A stretch of 64,000 bases of DNA from NCBI RefSeq assembly GCF_003640395.1, contig NZ_RBZQ01000009.1, positions 1-64,000 on the forward strand, given 5' to 3'. Source of the stretch: Stutzerimonas urumqiensis (GTDB lineage Bacteria > Pseudomonadota > Gammaproteobacteria > Pseudomonadales > Pseudomonadaceae). The translations under genes were made by a program, and so were the position numbers. Positions 46,695 to 54,979 of the stretch are shown piece after piece. A model generated the notes under the pieces. The model was not told the DNA's origin, did not search any database, and saw nothing but the letters and a program-made list of their open reading frames with translations. The stretch's first letter is position 1; each line of letters starts with the position of its first letter.

Positions 46695-47235
46695 ACTCCA
46701 CACGTACTGGATGAGCCTGATCGACGGTGCGCATGCGCTGCTCGATTTCATGGCCGCCGGCGGCGTGGTGATGTGGGCGCTGGCCGGGCTGTGCGTCATC
46801 TACTGGACGCTGGTGTTCGAGCGGCTGTGGTTCATGCGGCGCGTCTTTCCGGGCTGGGTCGCCGCGCGTCAGCTCGCCTGGCAGCGGCTGCCGGGCGGAT
46901 CGGACGACGGCTGGCAACGGTCGATTCGCCTGGCCTGGCTGTCGCAGGCGCAATTGCAGCTGACCACGCCACTGCGCCTGACCCGGATGCTCGTCGCGCT
47001 ATGTCCGCTGCTCGGCCTGCTCGGCACGGTCAGCGGGATGATCGCGGTATTCGACGTGCTCGCGCTCAATGGCACCGGCAATCCGCGCGGCATGGCTGCG
47101 GGGGTCTGGCAAGCCACCCTGCCGACGATGGCCGGCATGGTGCTGGCCATCACGGGATTGTTCAGCCTGGCGCGCCTCGAGCGAAATGCCCGCCAGGCAC
47201 TGGACCGGCTGGCCGACCAGCTGCGTCACGATTGA
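46687..47235 (+). CDS. exbB: ExbB-like proton-channel subunit (ExbB2 type)
   Basis: A 182-residue MotA/TolQ/ExbB protein with three membrane segments (about 24-45, 101-122, 145-162) and the conserved CPLLGLLGTVSGMI (106-119). It is shorter than classical ExbB, as in TonB2 systems. The start is GTG 46687, overlapping the previous stop by 8 bases. With ExbD it would use the proton gradient to power TonB. Confidence 0.9.
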   Translation: MSELHTYWMSLIDGAHALLDFMAAGGVVMWALAGLCVIYWTLVFERLWFMRRVFPGWVAARQLAWQRLPGGSDDGWQRSIRLAWLSQAQLQLTTPLRLTRMLVALCPLLGLLGTVSGMIAVFDVLALNGTGNPRGMAAGVWQATLPTMAGMVLAITGLFSLARLERNARQALDRLADQLRHD

Positions 47236-47247
47236 GGATCTGATTGC

Positions 47248-47661
47248 ATGCGTATGCGTCGCCACCATTATCAGCAGGACGAAGACACGGGCATCGATCT
47301 CACGCCGATGCTCGACGTGGTCTTCATCATGCTCATCTTTTTCATCGTCACCAGCTCGTTCATCAAGGAGTCGGGGGTCGAGGTCGCTCGGCCGCAAGCC
47401 GACACCGCCAGCGCGCAGGACAAGGGCAACATCCTCATCGCCGTGACCGCCGATGGCGAAGTGTGGATCGACAAGAAGGTCGTCGACGTACGCAGCGTAC
47501 GTGCGCACGTCGAACGGCTGCGTGTCGACCAGCCGGACGGTGCGGTCGTCGTCCAGGCCGACCAGGACGCGCGCACCGGGCTGGTCGTGGCGGTTATGGA
47601 TCAGGCGCGCCTGGCCGGGGTCGAAGACGTCGCCCTCGCTGCCACCACGGGTGCGCCATGA
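47248..47661 (+). CDS. exbD: ExbD-like subunit (ExbD2 type)
   Basis: A 137-residue protein with a short cytoplasmic N-terminus, one membrane helix LTPMLDVVFIMLIFFIVTS (18-36) containing the essential aspartate (Asp23), and a periplasmic ExbD/TolR domain. This aspartate is the proton-carrying residue in characterised members. It overlaps tonB by 4 bases. Confidence 0.93.
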   Translation: MRMRRHHYQQDEDTGIDLTPMLDVVFIMLIFFIVTSSFIKESGVEVARPQADTASAQDKGNILIAVTADGEVWIDKKVVDVRSVRAHVERLRVDQPDGAVVVQADQDARTGLVVAVMDQARLAGVEDVALAATTGAP

Positions 47662-48347
47662 TTCGCCTGGCGTTCTCCTTTGCTGGCGCCTGCGCGGTGG
47701 CGGTGGTTCTGTTCATGCTGATGCTGAGCATGGTCACGCCGCCACGCAGCGACGCGATCGACGAGCCGATCGCCATCGCCAATTTCGTGCGCATGGACGG
47801 CCGAAACGAGGAGACCGCCACGCGCACTCGCCAACAGGCGCCGCAACCGCCGCAGCCCCAGACGCCGCAGCCGCCAACCCCGCCTCGGCCTCAGGCCGCG
47901 ACGCCGGATGCCAACCTGCCGAGTCTCGATCTGCAACTGCCGACCGTGGCAACCGGCATCTCGGTCGCCGCGGCCCCGACGCCCAGCCTCGCCGGGCTGA
48001 CCGCAGCGCCGGCCGCCGCACCGCCACCCAGCGCCAGTCCGCCGTCCGGTGGCCAGGCCGGTGGGCCGGAGCAGGAGGTGATGCCGCTCAATGATGTCCG
48101 CCCCGAGTATCCCTATCGTGCGCGCCAGCAGGGCATCGAGGGCTATATCAAGCTCGCGTTCACCATCACCCCGGAAGGGCGGGTGGAGAACATCCGCGTG
48201 CTGGAGGCCTCGCCTCGCAACGTGTTCGACCGCGAGGCCCGTCGCGCGGCGGCCCGCTGGCGCTTCGCACCGCGTACCGAGAACGGCCTCGCGGTCGCTC
48301 GTGAAGCCGTCAAGACCCTGCATTTCCGTCTCGAAGGAGATCGCTGA
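47658..48347 (+). CDS. tonB: TonB-like energy transducer (TonB2 type)
   Basis: The 229-residue protein has a single N-terminal membrane helix (about 5-27), a proline-rich periplasmic spacer (about 60-85, PQPPQPQTPQPPTPPRP) and a C-terminal TonB domain (about 140-229) with RPEYPYRARQQGIEGYIKL and ARRAAARWRFAP. It is short, like Vibrio TonB2. It would contact the TonB box of outer-membrane receptors, but no receptor gene is nearby. Overlaps exbD by 4 bases. Confidence 0.92.
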   Translation: MIRLAFSFAGACAVAVVLFMLMLSMVTPPRSDAIDEPIAIANFVRMDGRNEETATRTRQQAPQPPQPQTPQPPTPPRPQAATPDANLPSLDLQLPTVATGISVAAAPTPSLAGLTAAPAAAPPPSASPPSGGQAGGPEQEVMPLNDVRPEYPYRARQQGIEGYIKLAFTITPEGRVENIRVLEASPRNVFDREARRAAARWRFAPRTENGLAVAREAVKTLHFRLEGDR

Positions 48348-48348
48348 C

Positions 48349-49440
48349 ATGCGCTACCTGATGCTCTCGTTGCTTCTCCTGATGGCGCCGGCGTATGCGG
48401 CGCAGACCATCGATCCGTCCGTGTTCAAGGCGCTCGAGCAGGCTCGTACGGCGCAGGACAAAGGCAACTATGCCCAGGCCAGGCAAGCCTTGCAGAGCGT
48501 CGAACCGAAGGCGGGGACGCTCGAGCAGGCTCTGATCTGGCGCAGCCGCGGTTACCTCGCCTGGGCCGAGGGCGACAACCGCGAAGCGCTGGAATGGCTC
48601 GAGAAGGCCGTCGCCAGCGGCAAGCTGGACGACACGCTGCTCGCCAATGAAAAGCTGAACCTGGCGCGTTTGAACCTGGCGGAAGGGCGCTTCGCCAAGG
48701 TCGTGCAGCTGATGGCACCGCTGCCCGCCAATGCCGATGAAGACCGGCTGAAGATGCTGGTCCAGGCTTATCAGGGCCTCGGTCAGCACACCAAGGCGCT
48801 GCCACTGGCCGAGCGCTACGTCACGGCCCATCCACAGGCGGACGACGCCTGGCTGCAACTGCTGGTTGCCGGCAATGCGGAACTCAAGCGCTTCAAGGAA
48901 GCGGAGCGCTGGCAGCGCAAACTGTTGATGCGCCGGCCGGATAACGCCAAGGGCTGGTGGCAACTGGCGGGCCTGCAACAGATGGCGGGCAGCGACCACC
49001 GCGCGCTGGCAACCCTGCGCGCGGCGAAGCTCAAGGGCATCGCCTTCACCGAGGAGCAGCTCGACAACCTGGTGCTACTGGCCAGCGCAGCCGGCCAGCC
49101 CTGGCAGGGTGCCCGGCTGCTCGACGGGATGCTCGACGCCGGCCTGCTCGAGCGCAACCCGAAGCGCACCGAGCGGCTCGCCACGCTCTGGTGGCAGGCG
49201 CGTGATCGCGAGGCGGCGGCCGATGCCTACCGGCGCCTGGCACAGAGCTCGGGGTCGGCCAAGTACTGGCTGCACTTGGCGCAACTTGAGCTGGAGCAAT
49301 CGCGCTGGCAAGCCGGGCTCGATGCCTTGAAGCAGGCCGAGCGCGCCGGTGCCGAGCGATCCAAGGTGCGGGCCTGGCGCGAGTGGGCCGAGAGCGAGCT
49401 GAGCTTCGAGCGTGAACGTCAGCTGGCGCACGCCGGCTGA
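48349..49440 (+). CDS. Tetratricopeptide-repeat protein at the end of the TonB2-type operon
   Basis: The 363-residue product starts at ATG 48349, one base after the tonB stop, with a signal peptide (MRYLMLSLLLLMAPAYA). It then consists of helical TPR-like repeats (about 25-340), for example NYAQARQALQSVEP and NREALEWLEKAVASGKLDD. It is probably periplasmic and a scaffold for the complex. A TPR gene also ends the Vibrio TonB2 operon, as I recall it. The function is not established. Confidence 0.85.
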   Translation: MRYLMLSLLLLMAPAYAAQTIDPSVFKALEQARTAQDKGNYAQARQALQSVEPKAGTLEQALIWRSRGYLAWAEGDNREALEWLEKAVASGKLDDTLLANEKLNLARLNLAEGRFAKVVQLMAPLPANADEDRLKMLVQAYQGLGQHTKALPLAERYVTAHPQADDAWLQLLVAGNAELKRFKEAERWQRKLLMRRPDNAKGWWQLAGLQQMAGSDHRALATLRAAKLKGIAFTEEQLDNLVLLASAAGQPWQGARLLDGMLDAGLLERNPKRTERLATLWWQARDREAAADAYRRLAQSSGSAKYWLHLAQLELEQSRWQAGLDALKQAERAGAERSKVRAWREWAESELSFERERQLAHAG

Positions 49441-49856
49441 TGCTGGCTCTCCACCGTCTCATCGCAGGCGGTGGACCGACTCGACCACGCTGTAGATCGG
49501 AGCGAGCTCGCTTGCGGTCGTGAGGCGCTGGGGTGAGCGCCATGCGGGACGGAGCACGGCAAGAGCTCGCCTCCCTCAGGCTCCGGCGGATTGGCTTGGA
49601 ACCGCACCGCCGCCCTTGGAACCTCCAATTGTTCGCTCGGAATGTCGAACTGTCTCAGCGATCCAGGCTCGATGGCTCGATGGCTCGGCTGGTCAGGCGA
49701 CGTCAGCCCATCGCCTTATTGTCCGAAGGCAGAAGTCACCAACCCTCGCCGAAACCGATCAGTCGTTCGACGTGTGGCGCTAGTGACCCGGCATGGAGTA
49801 TCACTCGATGTGCTTGGCTCGAACGCTAACGGCCGCAGCCCCGAGCCATGCCCGCT
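49441..49856. other. Intergenic region between the TonB2-type and zinc-type operons
   Basis: These 416 bases lie between convergent operons. The short open frames have no features. A small tandem repeat GGCTCGAT (two full copies plus a partial one, 49666-49687) and the palindrome GCGAGCTCGC near 49503 are seen. No strong terminator for either operon is evident. Confidence 0.5.
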
Positions 49857-50390
49857 TCACTGCATTTCGTAGGGATAGATGCGCTCGGCCTGCATGCGGT
49901 AGCCCGCCTCGGCCAGCTCGCTGCTGACCGCCTCCACGCGCAGCACTCCCTCGATCCAGAACGGTTGCCAGAGCGCTTCCTGCAAGAAGGGCTCGTCCGT
50001 GCGCACATGCACGATCTGGTTGGACGGTGGCGGTGGGACATGGATGCAGGCACCGAAGTAGGGCACCAGCAAAAACTCCGTCACCTGTCCATCGTCGAGC
50101 ATGTCGAGCGGCACGACGTAGCCGGGCAGCTTGATCTCGACGCCGTCGAGCGCCGGGACCACCGGTGCGGCCGGCATCTCCTGCACGGCCGCCGGACCGC
50201 TCTCGGCCGCGAGCACATCCGCCAGCTGGGACAGGTCGTGCCGGGCCAGCGGCTCCGGTGGCGGCGGTGCGTTCGCCGGGACCAGTTCCGTCCATTGCAG
50301 CTCTCGCGGGCTCGCCTGGAGCGCGACGAGAGGCATCAGCCAGAGGGCGAGGCCGAGGAGAAGCACGTGGCGCAGCGGGAGGTGGGTCAT
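49857..50390 (-). CDS. DUF3299 exported protein of the zinc-type ABC operon
   Basis: The 177-residue product from ATG 50390 has a signal peptide (to about LQA, 24-26) and a C-terminal DUF3299 domain with KLPGYVVPLDML and PYFGACIHVPPPPSNQIV. The Cys-Ile-His pair may bind a metal (inference). It follows the permease stop by 7 bases and is the last gene of the operon. Family function is unknown; neighbours point to metal handling. Confidence 0.85.
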   Translation of the reverse strand: MTHLPLRHVLLLGLALWLMPLVALQASPRELQWTELVPANAPPPPEPLARHDLSQLADVLAAESGPAAVQEMPAAPVVPALDGVEIKLPGYVVPLDMLDDGQVTEFLLVPYFGACIHVPPPPSNQIVHVRTDEPFLQEALWQPFWIEGVLRVEAVSSELAEAGYRMQAERIYPYEMQ

Positions 50391-50397
50391 GGCAGCC

Positions 50398-51666
50398 TCA
50401 CAGTCGGATCGACAGGCCATCGGCCAGTGACTGGCGGTAGGCCCGCCAGGCCGGGGCCGCTCCCATCGTCACCGCCGCGGCGTAGATGCCGGCCAGTATG
50501 GTCAATTCATGGGCGCTGGGTAGCCCCAGCGGCAGGAACAGGCCATAGCGGGCTTGCACCCAGCCCCGTCCCAGGACGATGCCCAGATACAGCAGGGCCA
50601 CGCCGAGCAGGATGCCGACCGCCGCGATCCCGCCGGCTTCCAGAATCAGCAGACCGAAGACGTGCGCCGGACGAGCGCCAACCGAACGCAGGATCGCCAT
50701 TTCGCGTCGGCGTTCGTTGAGGCTCGCGAGGATGGCGGTGAGCATGCCGACCAGTCCGGTCAGCACCACGAACATCGAGACGATCAACAGCGCCCGCTCG
50801 GCGGTGCTCATCAGCCCCCAGAGCTCCTGCAGGGCGACCCCCGGCAGGATCGCCAGGAGTGGTTCGGCTCGGTAGTCGTTGATCTCGCGCTGCACGGCGA
50901 AGGTGGCGATGCGCGACTTGAGGCCGAGCAAGAAGGCCGTGATGGCCTCGGGCTGAAGCGCCATGGCCCGCGCCTCGTCGGCGCTGACGCGCGCAGCGCC
51001 CCGAGCCGGCATGCCGTTGCGCCAGTCGATGTGCAGCGCCTCCATGCCGGCGAGCGAGATGTGCAGCGTGCGATCCACCGGGGTGCCCGTCGGCGCGAGG
51101 ATGCCCACCACGCGGAAGGGCTTGTCGTCGTGCCGCACCAGGCTGATGTCCGCGACGCCGTGCGCGAGCACGATCTCGGTGCCCGGCGAGTAATTCAGCG
51201 CCTGCGCCACCTCGGCGCCCAGCACGACGTCGAACGGGTCATCGGCGAACGGCCGGCCCGCGCTGAACGCGAGCGCCTGGCGGCGTCCGTAGCGGTAATG
51301 CGTGAAATACGCCGGGCTGGTGCCGAGTACCCGGTAGCCGCGGTGCGAGTCGCCGAGCGAAAGCGGAATCGCCCACTTCACCTGCGGGTGTGCCTGGAAG
51401 TGCTCGAAGCTCTCCCAGCGGATGTTGTTGGTCGCATTGCCGATGCGAAAGACCGAGTACAGCAGCAGGTTTATCGACCCGGAGCGAGCGCCGACGACCA
51501 GGTCCGTTCCGCTGATGGTATTGGCGAAGCTGGCGCGCGCTTCGGTGCGCACGCGCTCCACGGCCAGAAGCAGGCAAATCGACAATCCGATCGCGCAAAC
51601 GGTGAGCAGTGCCGTGAAGCGTCGGTTGGCGAGGCTGGCGAAGGCGAGTCTGAGCAGGTACATCAA
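50398..51666 (-). CDS. ABC transporter permease, FtsX/MacB type
   Basis: A 422-residue membrane protein with one N-terminal helix (about 14-38), a large periplasmic domain, and three C-terminal helices, the FtsX/LolC/MacB pattern. Such permeases usually do mechanotransmission or extract lipid/protein substrates, not ion import, so a direct zinc-import role is uncertain. It overlaps the ATPase gene by 4 bases and is probably its partner. Confidence 0.9.
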   Translation of the reverse strand: MMYLLRLAFASLANRRFTALLTVCAIGLSICLLLAVERVRTEARASFANTISGTDLVVGARSGSINLLLYSVFRIGNATNNIRWESFEHFQAHPQVKWAIPLSLGDSHRGYRVLGTSPAYFTHYRYGRRQALAFSAGRPFADDPFDVVLGAEVAQALNYSPGTEIVLAHGVADISLVRHDDKPFRVVGILAPTGTPVDRTLHISLAGMEALHIDWRNGMPARGAARVSADEARAMALQPEAITAFLLGLKSRIATFAVQREINDYRAEPLLAILPGVALQELWGLMSTAERALLIVSMFVVLTGLVGMLTAILASLNERRREMAILRSVGARPAHVFGLLILEAGGIAAVGILLGVALLYLGIVLGRGWVQARYGLFLPLGLPSAHELTILAGIYAAAVTMGAAPAWRAYRQSLADGLSIRL

Positions 51667-52385
51667 GGCGTCTCGAGCGCGGCGGCGCGGTTGAGCGTGA
51701 GCAGCGACAGGTTGCGATCGAACAACCCGGCGAGCGACCGGTCATGGCTGACGAACAGCAGGCTGGCGTGCGCCTGCCGACACTCGGCGAACAGCAGCGT
51801 CAGAAAGGCTTCGCGCGCGTCGGCATCCAGCGCGGACGTCGGCTCGTCGGCGATCACCAGCTCGGGCTGGCCGATCAGCGCACGCGCGGCCGCCACCCGC
51901 TGCTGCTGGCCGATCGACAGGCTGTCGGCACGGCGCTCCAGCAGGCCTTCATCGAGCCCGAGCTGGGTCGCGAGGATCGCCACGGCGCGCGCCACGCTGC
52001 CATGTCGCTCCGTCGCCCGCCGGGCCCGCAGCGCCGAGAACCGGCAGGGCAGGGCGATGTTCTCGGCCACCGGCAGGAAGGGCAGCAGGTTGAATTGCTG
52101 GAAGAGGTAACCCGTGTGATCGGCGCGGAAGCGATCCCTGGCGCTCGATGACAGCGCGCTCAGCGACTGGCCGAGCAGCGAGACGCTGCCGCGTGCCGGC
52201 AGGTGCACGCCGCCCAGCAGGCCGAGCAGGGTGGTCTTGCCGCTGCCCGAAGGTCCGTGCAGGAACACCGACTCGCCGCGCGCCAGCGCCAGCGCCGGGA
52301 TGTCCAGCAGCGTTGGCTGCCCTGGCCAGGCGAAGGCGACGTCGTGCAGTTCGAGCAGTGCGTCGGTCACGGGCTGCCTGCTCAC
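51663..52385 (-). CDS. ABC transporter ATP-binding protein, LolD/MacB type
   Basis: The 240-residue ATPase has Walker A GPSGSGKTT (44-52), a Q-loop around YLFQQFNLL, a variant signature SLSIGQQQR (155-163; LSIGQ in place of LSGGQ) and Walker B LVIADEPTS (176-184). It overlaps the DUF2796 gene and the permease by 4 bases each, so the three are translationally coupled. Confidence 0.93.
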   Translation of the reverse strand: MSRQPVTDALLELHDVAFAWPGQPTLLDIPALALARGESVFLHGPSGSGKTTLLGLLGGVHLPARGSVSLLGQSLSALSSSARDRFRADHTGYLFQQFNLLPFLPVAENIALPCRFSALRARRATERHGSVARAVAILATQLGLDEGLLERRADSLSIGQQQRVAAARALIGQPELVIADEPTSALDADAREAFLTLLFAECRQAHASLLFVSHDRSLAGLFDRNLSLLTLNRAAALETP

Positions 52386-53011
52386 AAGGGCAGGCGCGGG
52401 TTATCCGCGGTCAGTTCCGCCGCGTGCTGCCCGTTGGGTCCGATGGCCTGAACCTGCAGCTTTTCGGTCTGCGGGAAGGTTTCGAAGAAGGCCGCAAGGT
52501 CGAGCCCGTCGATGGCCGCGCCGGTGCAATCAAGCTGGTATTCGGCGCGGATATCGCTGTGGCCGTCGTCCTGGGCCGGTGCCGTCGTCTGACTGCGATC
52601 GCCGTAGCCCGGATGGTTGTAGCCCAGCACCGCGCCGGTCAGGGTCTGCTCGCTCACCGAGCAGGTGGCGTCCTCGCTGAAGCCGAGCCAGCTCAGTGGC
52701 TGCTCGAGCAGGCCGCGGACCGCCGCCACGCGCGCCTGTTCCTGTTCGTCGTGCGCCTGATGCTCGAAGCCGAGCAGGTTGATGGCCGGCGACGCCAGCG
52801 CCACCGCGACCGAGCCGCCCTCGATCGCTACGTTCAGGTGCGCCACGCCGTGCTCGTGCGTGCCGAGGCTGCCGTGCTGCTCGCCGTGGTCGTCGTGGTG
52901 CGCAGGTTCATGCTCATGGTCATGACCGTGCGCCTGTTCGTCGGCGTGAGCGGGACTCAGGGCGAATAGCGTGACGAAGGCGAGTGCGAAGACCGGTGGG
53001 CGGATCGGCAT
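52382..53011 (-). CDS. DUF2796 (ZrgA-type) histidine-rich periplasmic protein
   Basis: The 209-residue product has a signal peptide (to about AHA, 21-23) and then a His/Asp/Glu-rich stretch (28-58) with eleven histidines, a typical metal-chelating segment. The remainder matches DUF2796, the family of Vibrio ZrgA, which is linked to zinc uptake. It heads a four-gene operon behind a Zur-like palindrome. In P. aeruginosa a similar four-gene set is induced by zinc lack (recalled as PA4063-PA4066). It is probably a zinc-scavenging or delivery protein. Confidence 0.88.
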   Translation of the reverse strand: MPIRPPVFALAFVTLFALSPAHADEQAHGHDHEHEPAHHDDHGEQHGSLGTHEHGVAHLNVAIEGGSVAVALASPAINLLGFEHQAHDEQEQARVAAVRGLLEQPLSWLGFSEDATCSVSEQTLTGAVLGYNHPGYGDRSQTTAPAQDDGHSDIRAEYQLDCTGAAIDGLDLAAFFETFPQTEKLQVQAIGPNGQHAAELTADNPRLPL

Positions 53012-53033
53012 GGTGCAGTCTCGTTGAAGTGCT

Positions 53034-53054
53034 TGGCGTTACGTTATAACAAGG
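53034..53054. promoter_or_regulatory. Zur-like operator upstream of the DUF2796 operon
   Basis: GTTATAAC (53043-53050) is a perfect palindrome inside GTTACGTTATAACAAG, matching the GTTATA-(N)-TATAAC core of gammaproteobacterial Zur boxes. It lies 32 bases before the DUF2796 start codon, in the divergent gap with the 112-residue gene, a position fitting repression. Confidence 0.6.
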
Positions 53055-53124
53055 GTGCGCGACGTCTGGCCAGCGTCTTGCTCGCGTGTGAGCATGCGAC
53101 TTTGCAAAACGGAGGCGTGAGCGA

Positions 53125-53463
53125 ATGATCAGGGTGCGCGGAACCGTGGGAGCCTGGCCGGTGGATCTGCAGATCGAACTCGACGACCAGGACTGGGCCG
53201 CCCTGGCGCGCCAGGCCAGCGCTGAGCCCGCCACAACCGCGGCGGCGGCGCGACCGTCCGACGACGATCCGCTGTGGTCGCGCGCGCAGGCACTGCTGCG
53301 CGAGGCCGGTGAGCTCGAAGGCCCGGAGCTGCTGGCGGCGCTCGCCGCGCTGGCCGGAAGCGATCAGGCCGGCAAGCGCCTGCTCGTGCGGTTGCGTCAC
53401 AGCGACCAAGTCGAGATCGTCCAGCGCGGCGAGGCGCCGCTGTACCGCTGGATCGCGCAATAG
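53125..53463 (+). CDS. Conserved hypothetical protein, 112 residues
   Basis: I do not recognise a domain. The product starts at ATG 53125 with GGAGG 9 bases upstream. Residues 1-25 look like a small beta structure (IRVRGTVGAWPVDLQIELDDQ), followed by an alanine-rich linker and an acidic helical part, ending RWIAQ. It is divergent from the zinc operon and convergent with the thioredoxin gene, a position I recall for a pseudomonad hypothetical gene. It may share the Zur-like control region. Confidence 0.65.
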   Translation: MIRVRGTVGAWPVDLQIELDDQDWAALARQASAEPATTAAAARPSDDDPLWSRAQALLREAGELEGPELLAALAALAGSDQAGKRLLVRLRHSDQVEIVQRGEAPLYRWIAQ

Positions 53464-53477
53464 CAGGACTGGGCGGA

Positions 53478-54350
53478 TCAGTAGATGGCCTGGTACAGCC
53501 GTCGGCGGTAGGTGGTCACCAGCGGGTGCGCCGTGCCCAGCAGCTCGAACACCTGCAGCAGCGTCTTGTGCGGCTGACCGTCGGCGTAGTTGCGGTTGCG
53601 GATGAACAGCTTGAGCAACGCGTCGAGTGCGGCCTCGTGCTGCCCGCGTGCGAGCTGCTGGATGGCGAGTTGGTAGGTCGCCTCGTCGTCGTCCGGGTTC
53701 TGCGCGAGGCGCGCCTTGAGGTCGGCCGTGTCGGGTAGCTGCCCGGCTTCGCGCAGGAAGGTCAGCTGCGCGCGTGCGCCGGCGAGTGCCTGCTTGTGCT
53801 CATCGCCCTGAACGGCACCCAGCACCGTTTCCGCCTCGGCGATTTCGCCGCGCTCGGCCAGGCAACGTGCGTAGAGGATCAGCGCCTGGGCGTGGCTGTT
53901 GTCCTCGCCGAGCAGGGCCTTGAGCTGGGTTTCGGCCTCGGCGAAGCGGCCCTCGGCATAGAGCGCCTGCGCGCTTTCGAACAGGTCGCCTTCCGGTGTG
54001 GCCGGTAGCTGGACGTGCGGCTCGAGCATCGCACGGATCGCCGACTCGGGCTGGGCCCCGGCGAAACCGTCGACGGGCTGGCCGTCCTTGAACAGCACCA
54101 CGGTCGGCAGGCTGCGCACGCCGAAGCTGGCGACGATGTCCTGCTCGACATCGCAGTTGACCTTCGCCAGCAGCAGGGCGCCGCCGTATTCCTCCGTGAT
54201 CTTCGCCAGCAGCGGCATGAGCGCCTTGCAGGGCGCGCACCATTCGGCCCAGAAGTCGACCAGCACCGGCGTGTGGAAGGAGTTGTCGATGACCAGCTGC
54301 TGGAAGCTCTGGACGCCGTTGATTTCGAAAATATGGGGAGTCTGGCTCAT
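53478..54350 (-). CDS. cnoX: Thioredoxin-TPR chaperone, CnoX/YbbN family
   Basis: The 290-residue protein has an N-terminal thioredoxin fold (about 1-110) with WCAPC (Cys38, Cys41) and a TPR-like C-terminal part (about 120-290). CnoX/YbbN proteins hold unfolded proteins under oxidative stress and hand them to GroEL or DnaK. Unlike the E. coli protein, which has SxxC, this one keeps both cysteines and could be redox-active. ATG 54350 is preferred (MSQTPHIFEI) over upstream extensions. Confidence 0.9.
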   Translation of the reverse strand: MSQTPHIFEINGVQSFQQLVIDNSFHTPVLVDFWAEWCAPCKALMPLLAKITEEYGGALLLAKVNCDVEQDIVASFGVRSLPTVVLFKDGQPVDGFAGAQPESAIRAMLEPHVQLPATPEGDLFESAQALYAEGRFAEAETQLKALLGEDNSHAQALILYARCLAERGEIAEAETVLGAVQGDEHKQALAGARAQLTFLREAGQLPDTADLKARLAQNPDDDEATYQLAIQQLARGQHEAALDALLKLFIRNRNYADGQPHKTLLQVFELLGTAHPLVTTYRRRLYQAIY

Positions 54351-54451
54351 CGGGTTCTCGACCGGGCAGGATGAACGAAAGGGCATGAAGCATGACATGT
54401 GAGGGCGCCCGGCGCCCGTTGCAAGTCTTCGCGCTGATCAGGCCAACCGCA

Positions 54452-54970
54452 TCAGGGTGCCGTGAGCGGCCAGCTCTGCACGGCGTGGTAGCGCACGCCC
54501 TGGCTCGTGCTGTCGGAGCGGTACAGCCCGACGCGATCGGCCGTCAGCGCGTAGTCGACGGGTAGCGGCTGGGAGAGGGGTGCCGCGTCGCGCATCAGCG
54601 TGAGGTGCGGGCGATAAGGGCGTCCCTCGCCCGGCAGTCCGGCCTCGGCCAGGTGGTGGCGCAGCGTTTCGGCGAGCGACATGAGCGCCGCGGGCGGTGA
54701 GTCGCTGGTCAGCACCAGTGCGCCCGATCGCCAGCGCTCGAGGGTCGTGAATGCGAGGCTGAACGCGGCCCCGTCGAGCCGCGCGCCGATGTCGGCCAGC
54801 AGCGGCAGGTGGTCGGGTGGGTGGCCGCCGAGGAAGGCCAGCGTCACGTGGAAGTTCTCCACCGGCACGGGCCGCCCCGCAAGACCGAGCCCGTCGCGCC
54901 AGTGTCCGAGTTCGGTCGCCAGCGTGGCGGGGCAGGGAATGGCGAAGAACAGCCGCAGCGTAACGGACAT
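54452..54970 (-). CDS. thpR: RNA 2',3'-cyclic phosphodiesterase ThpR (2H family)
   Basis: The 172-residue product has the two catalytic HxTx motifs of the 2H superfamily, HVTL (41-44) and HLTL (122-125), and the N-terminal LRLFFAIP. ThpR-type enzymes hydrolyse RNA 2',3'-cyclic phosphates; the biological target is unclear. It lies 9 bases after the methyltransferase gene in the same minus-strand operon. Confidence 0.92.
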   Translation of the reverse strand: MSVTLRLFFAIPCPATLATELGHWRDGLGLAGRPVPVENFHVTLAFLGGHPPDHLPLLADIGARLDGAAFSLAFTTLERWRSGALVLTSDSPPAALMSLAETLRHHLAEAGLPGEGRPYRPHLTLMRDAAPLSQPLPVDYALTADRVGLYRSDSTSQGVRYHAVQSWPLTAP

Positions 54971-54979
54971 CGGCGCCTC

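Noticed and set aside
45285..46799. 504-codon minus-strand frame opposite the TtpC-like gene
   Set aside because: It lies opposite a coupled operon with clear membrane and coiled-coil signatures; the antisense product has no features.
49533..49829. Small plus-strand frames between the TPR and DUF3299 genes
   Set aside because: Three overlapping frames are open together, which suggests chance; composition is not protein-like.
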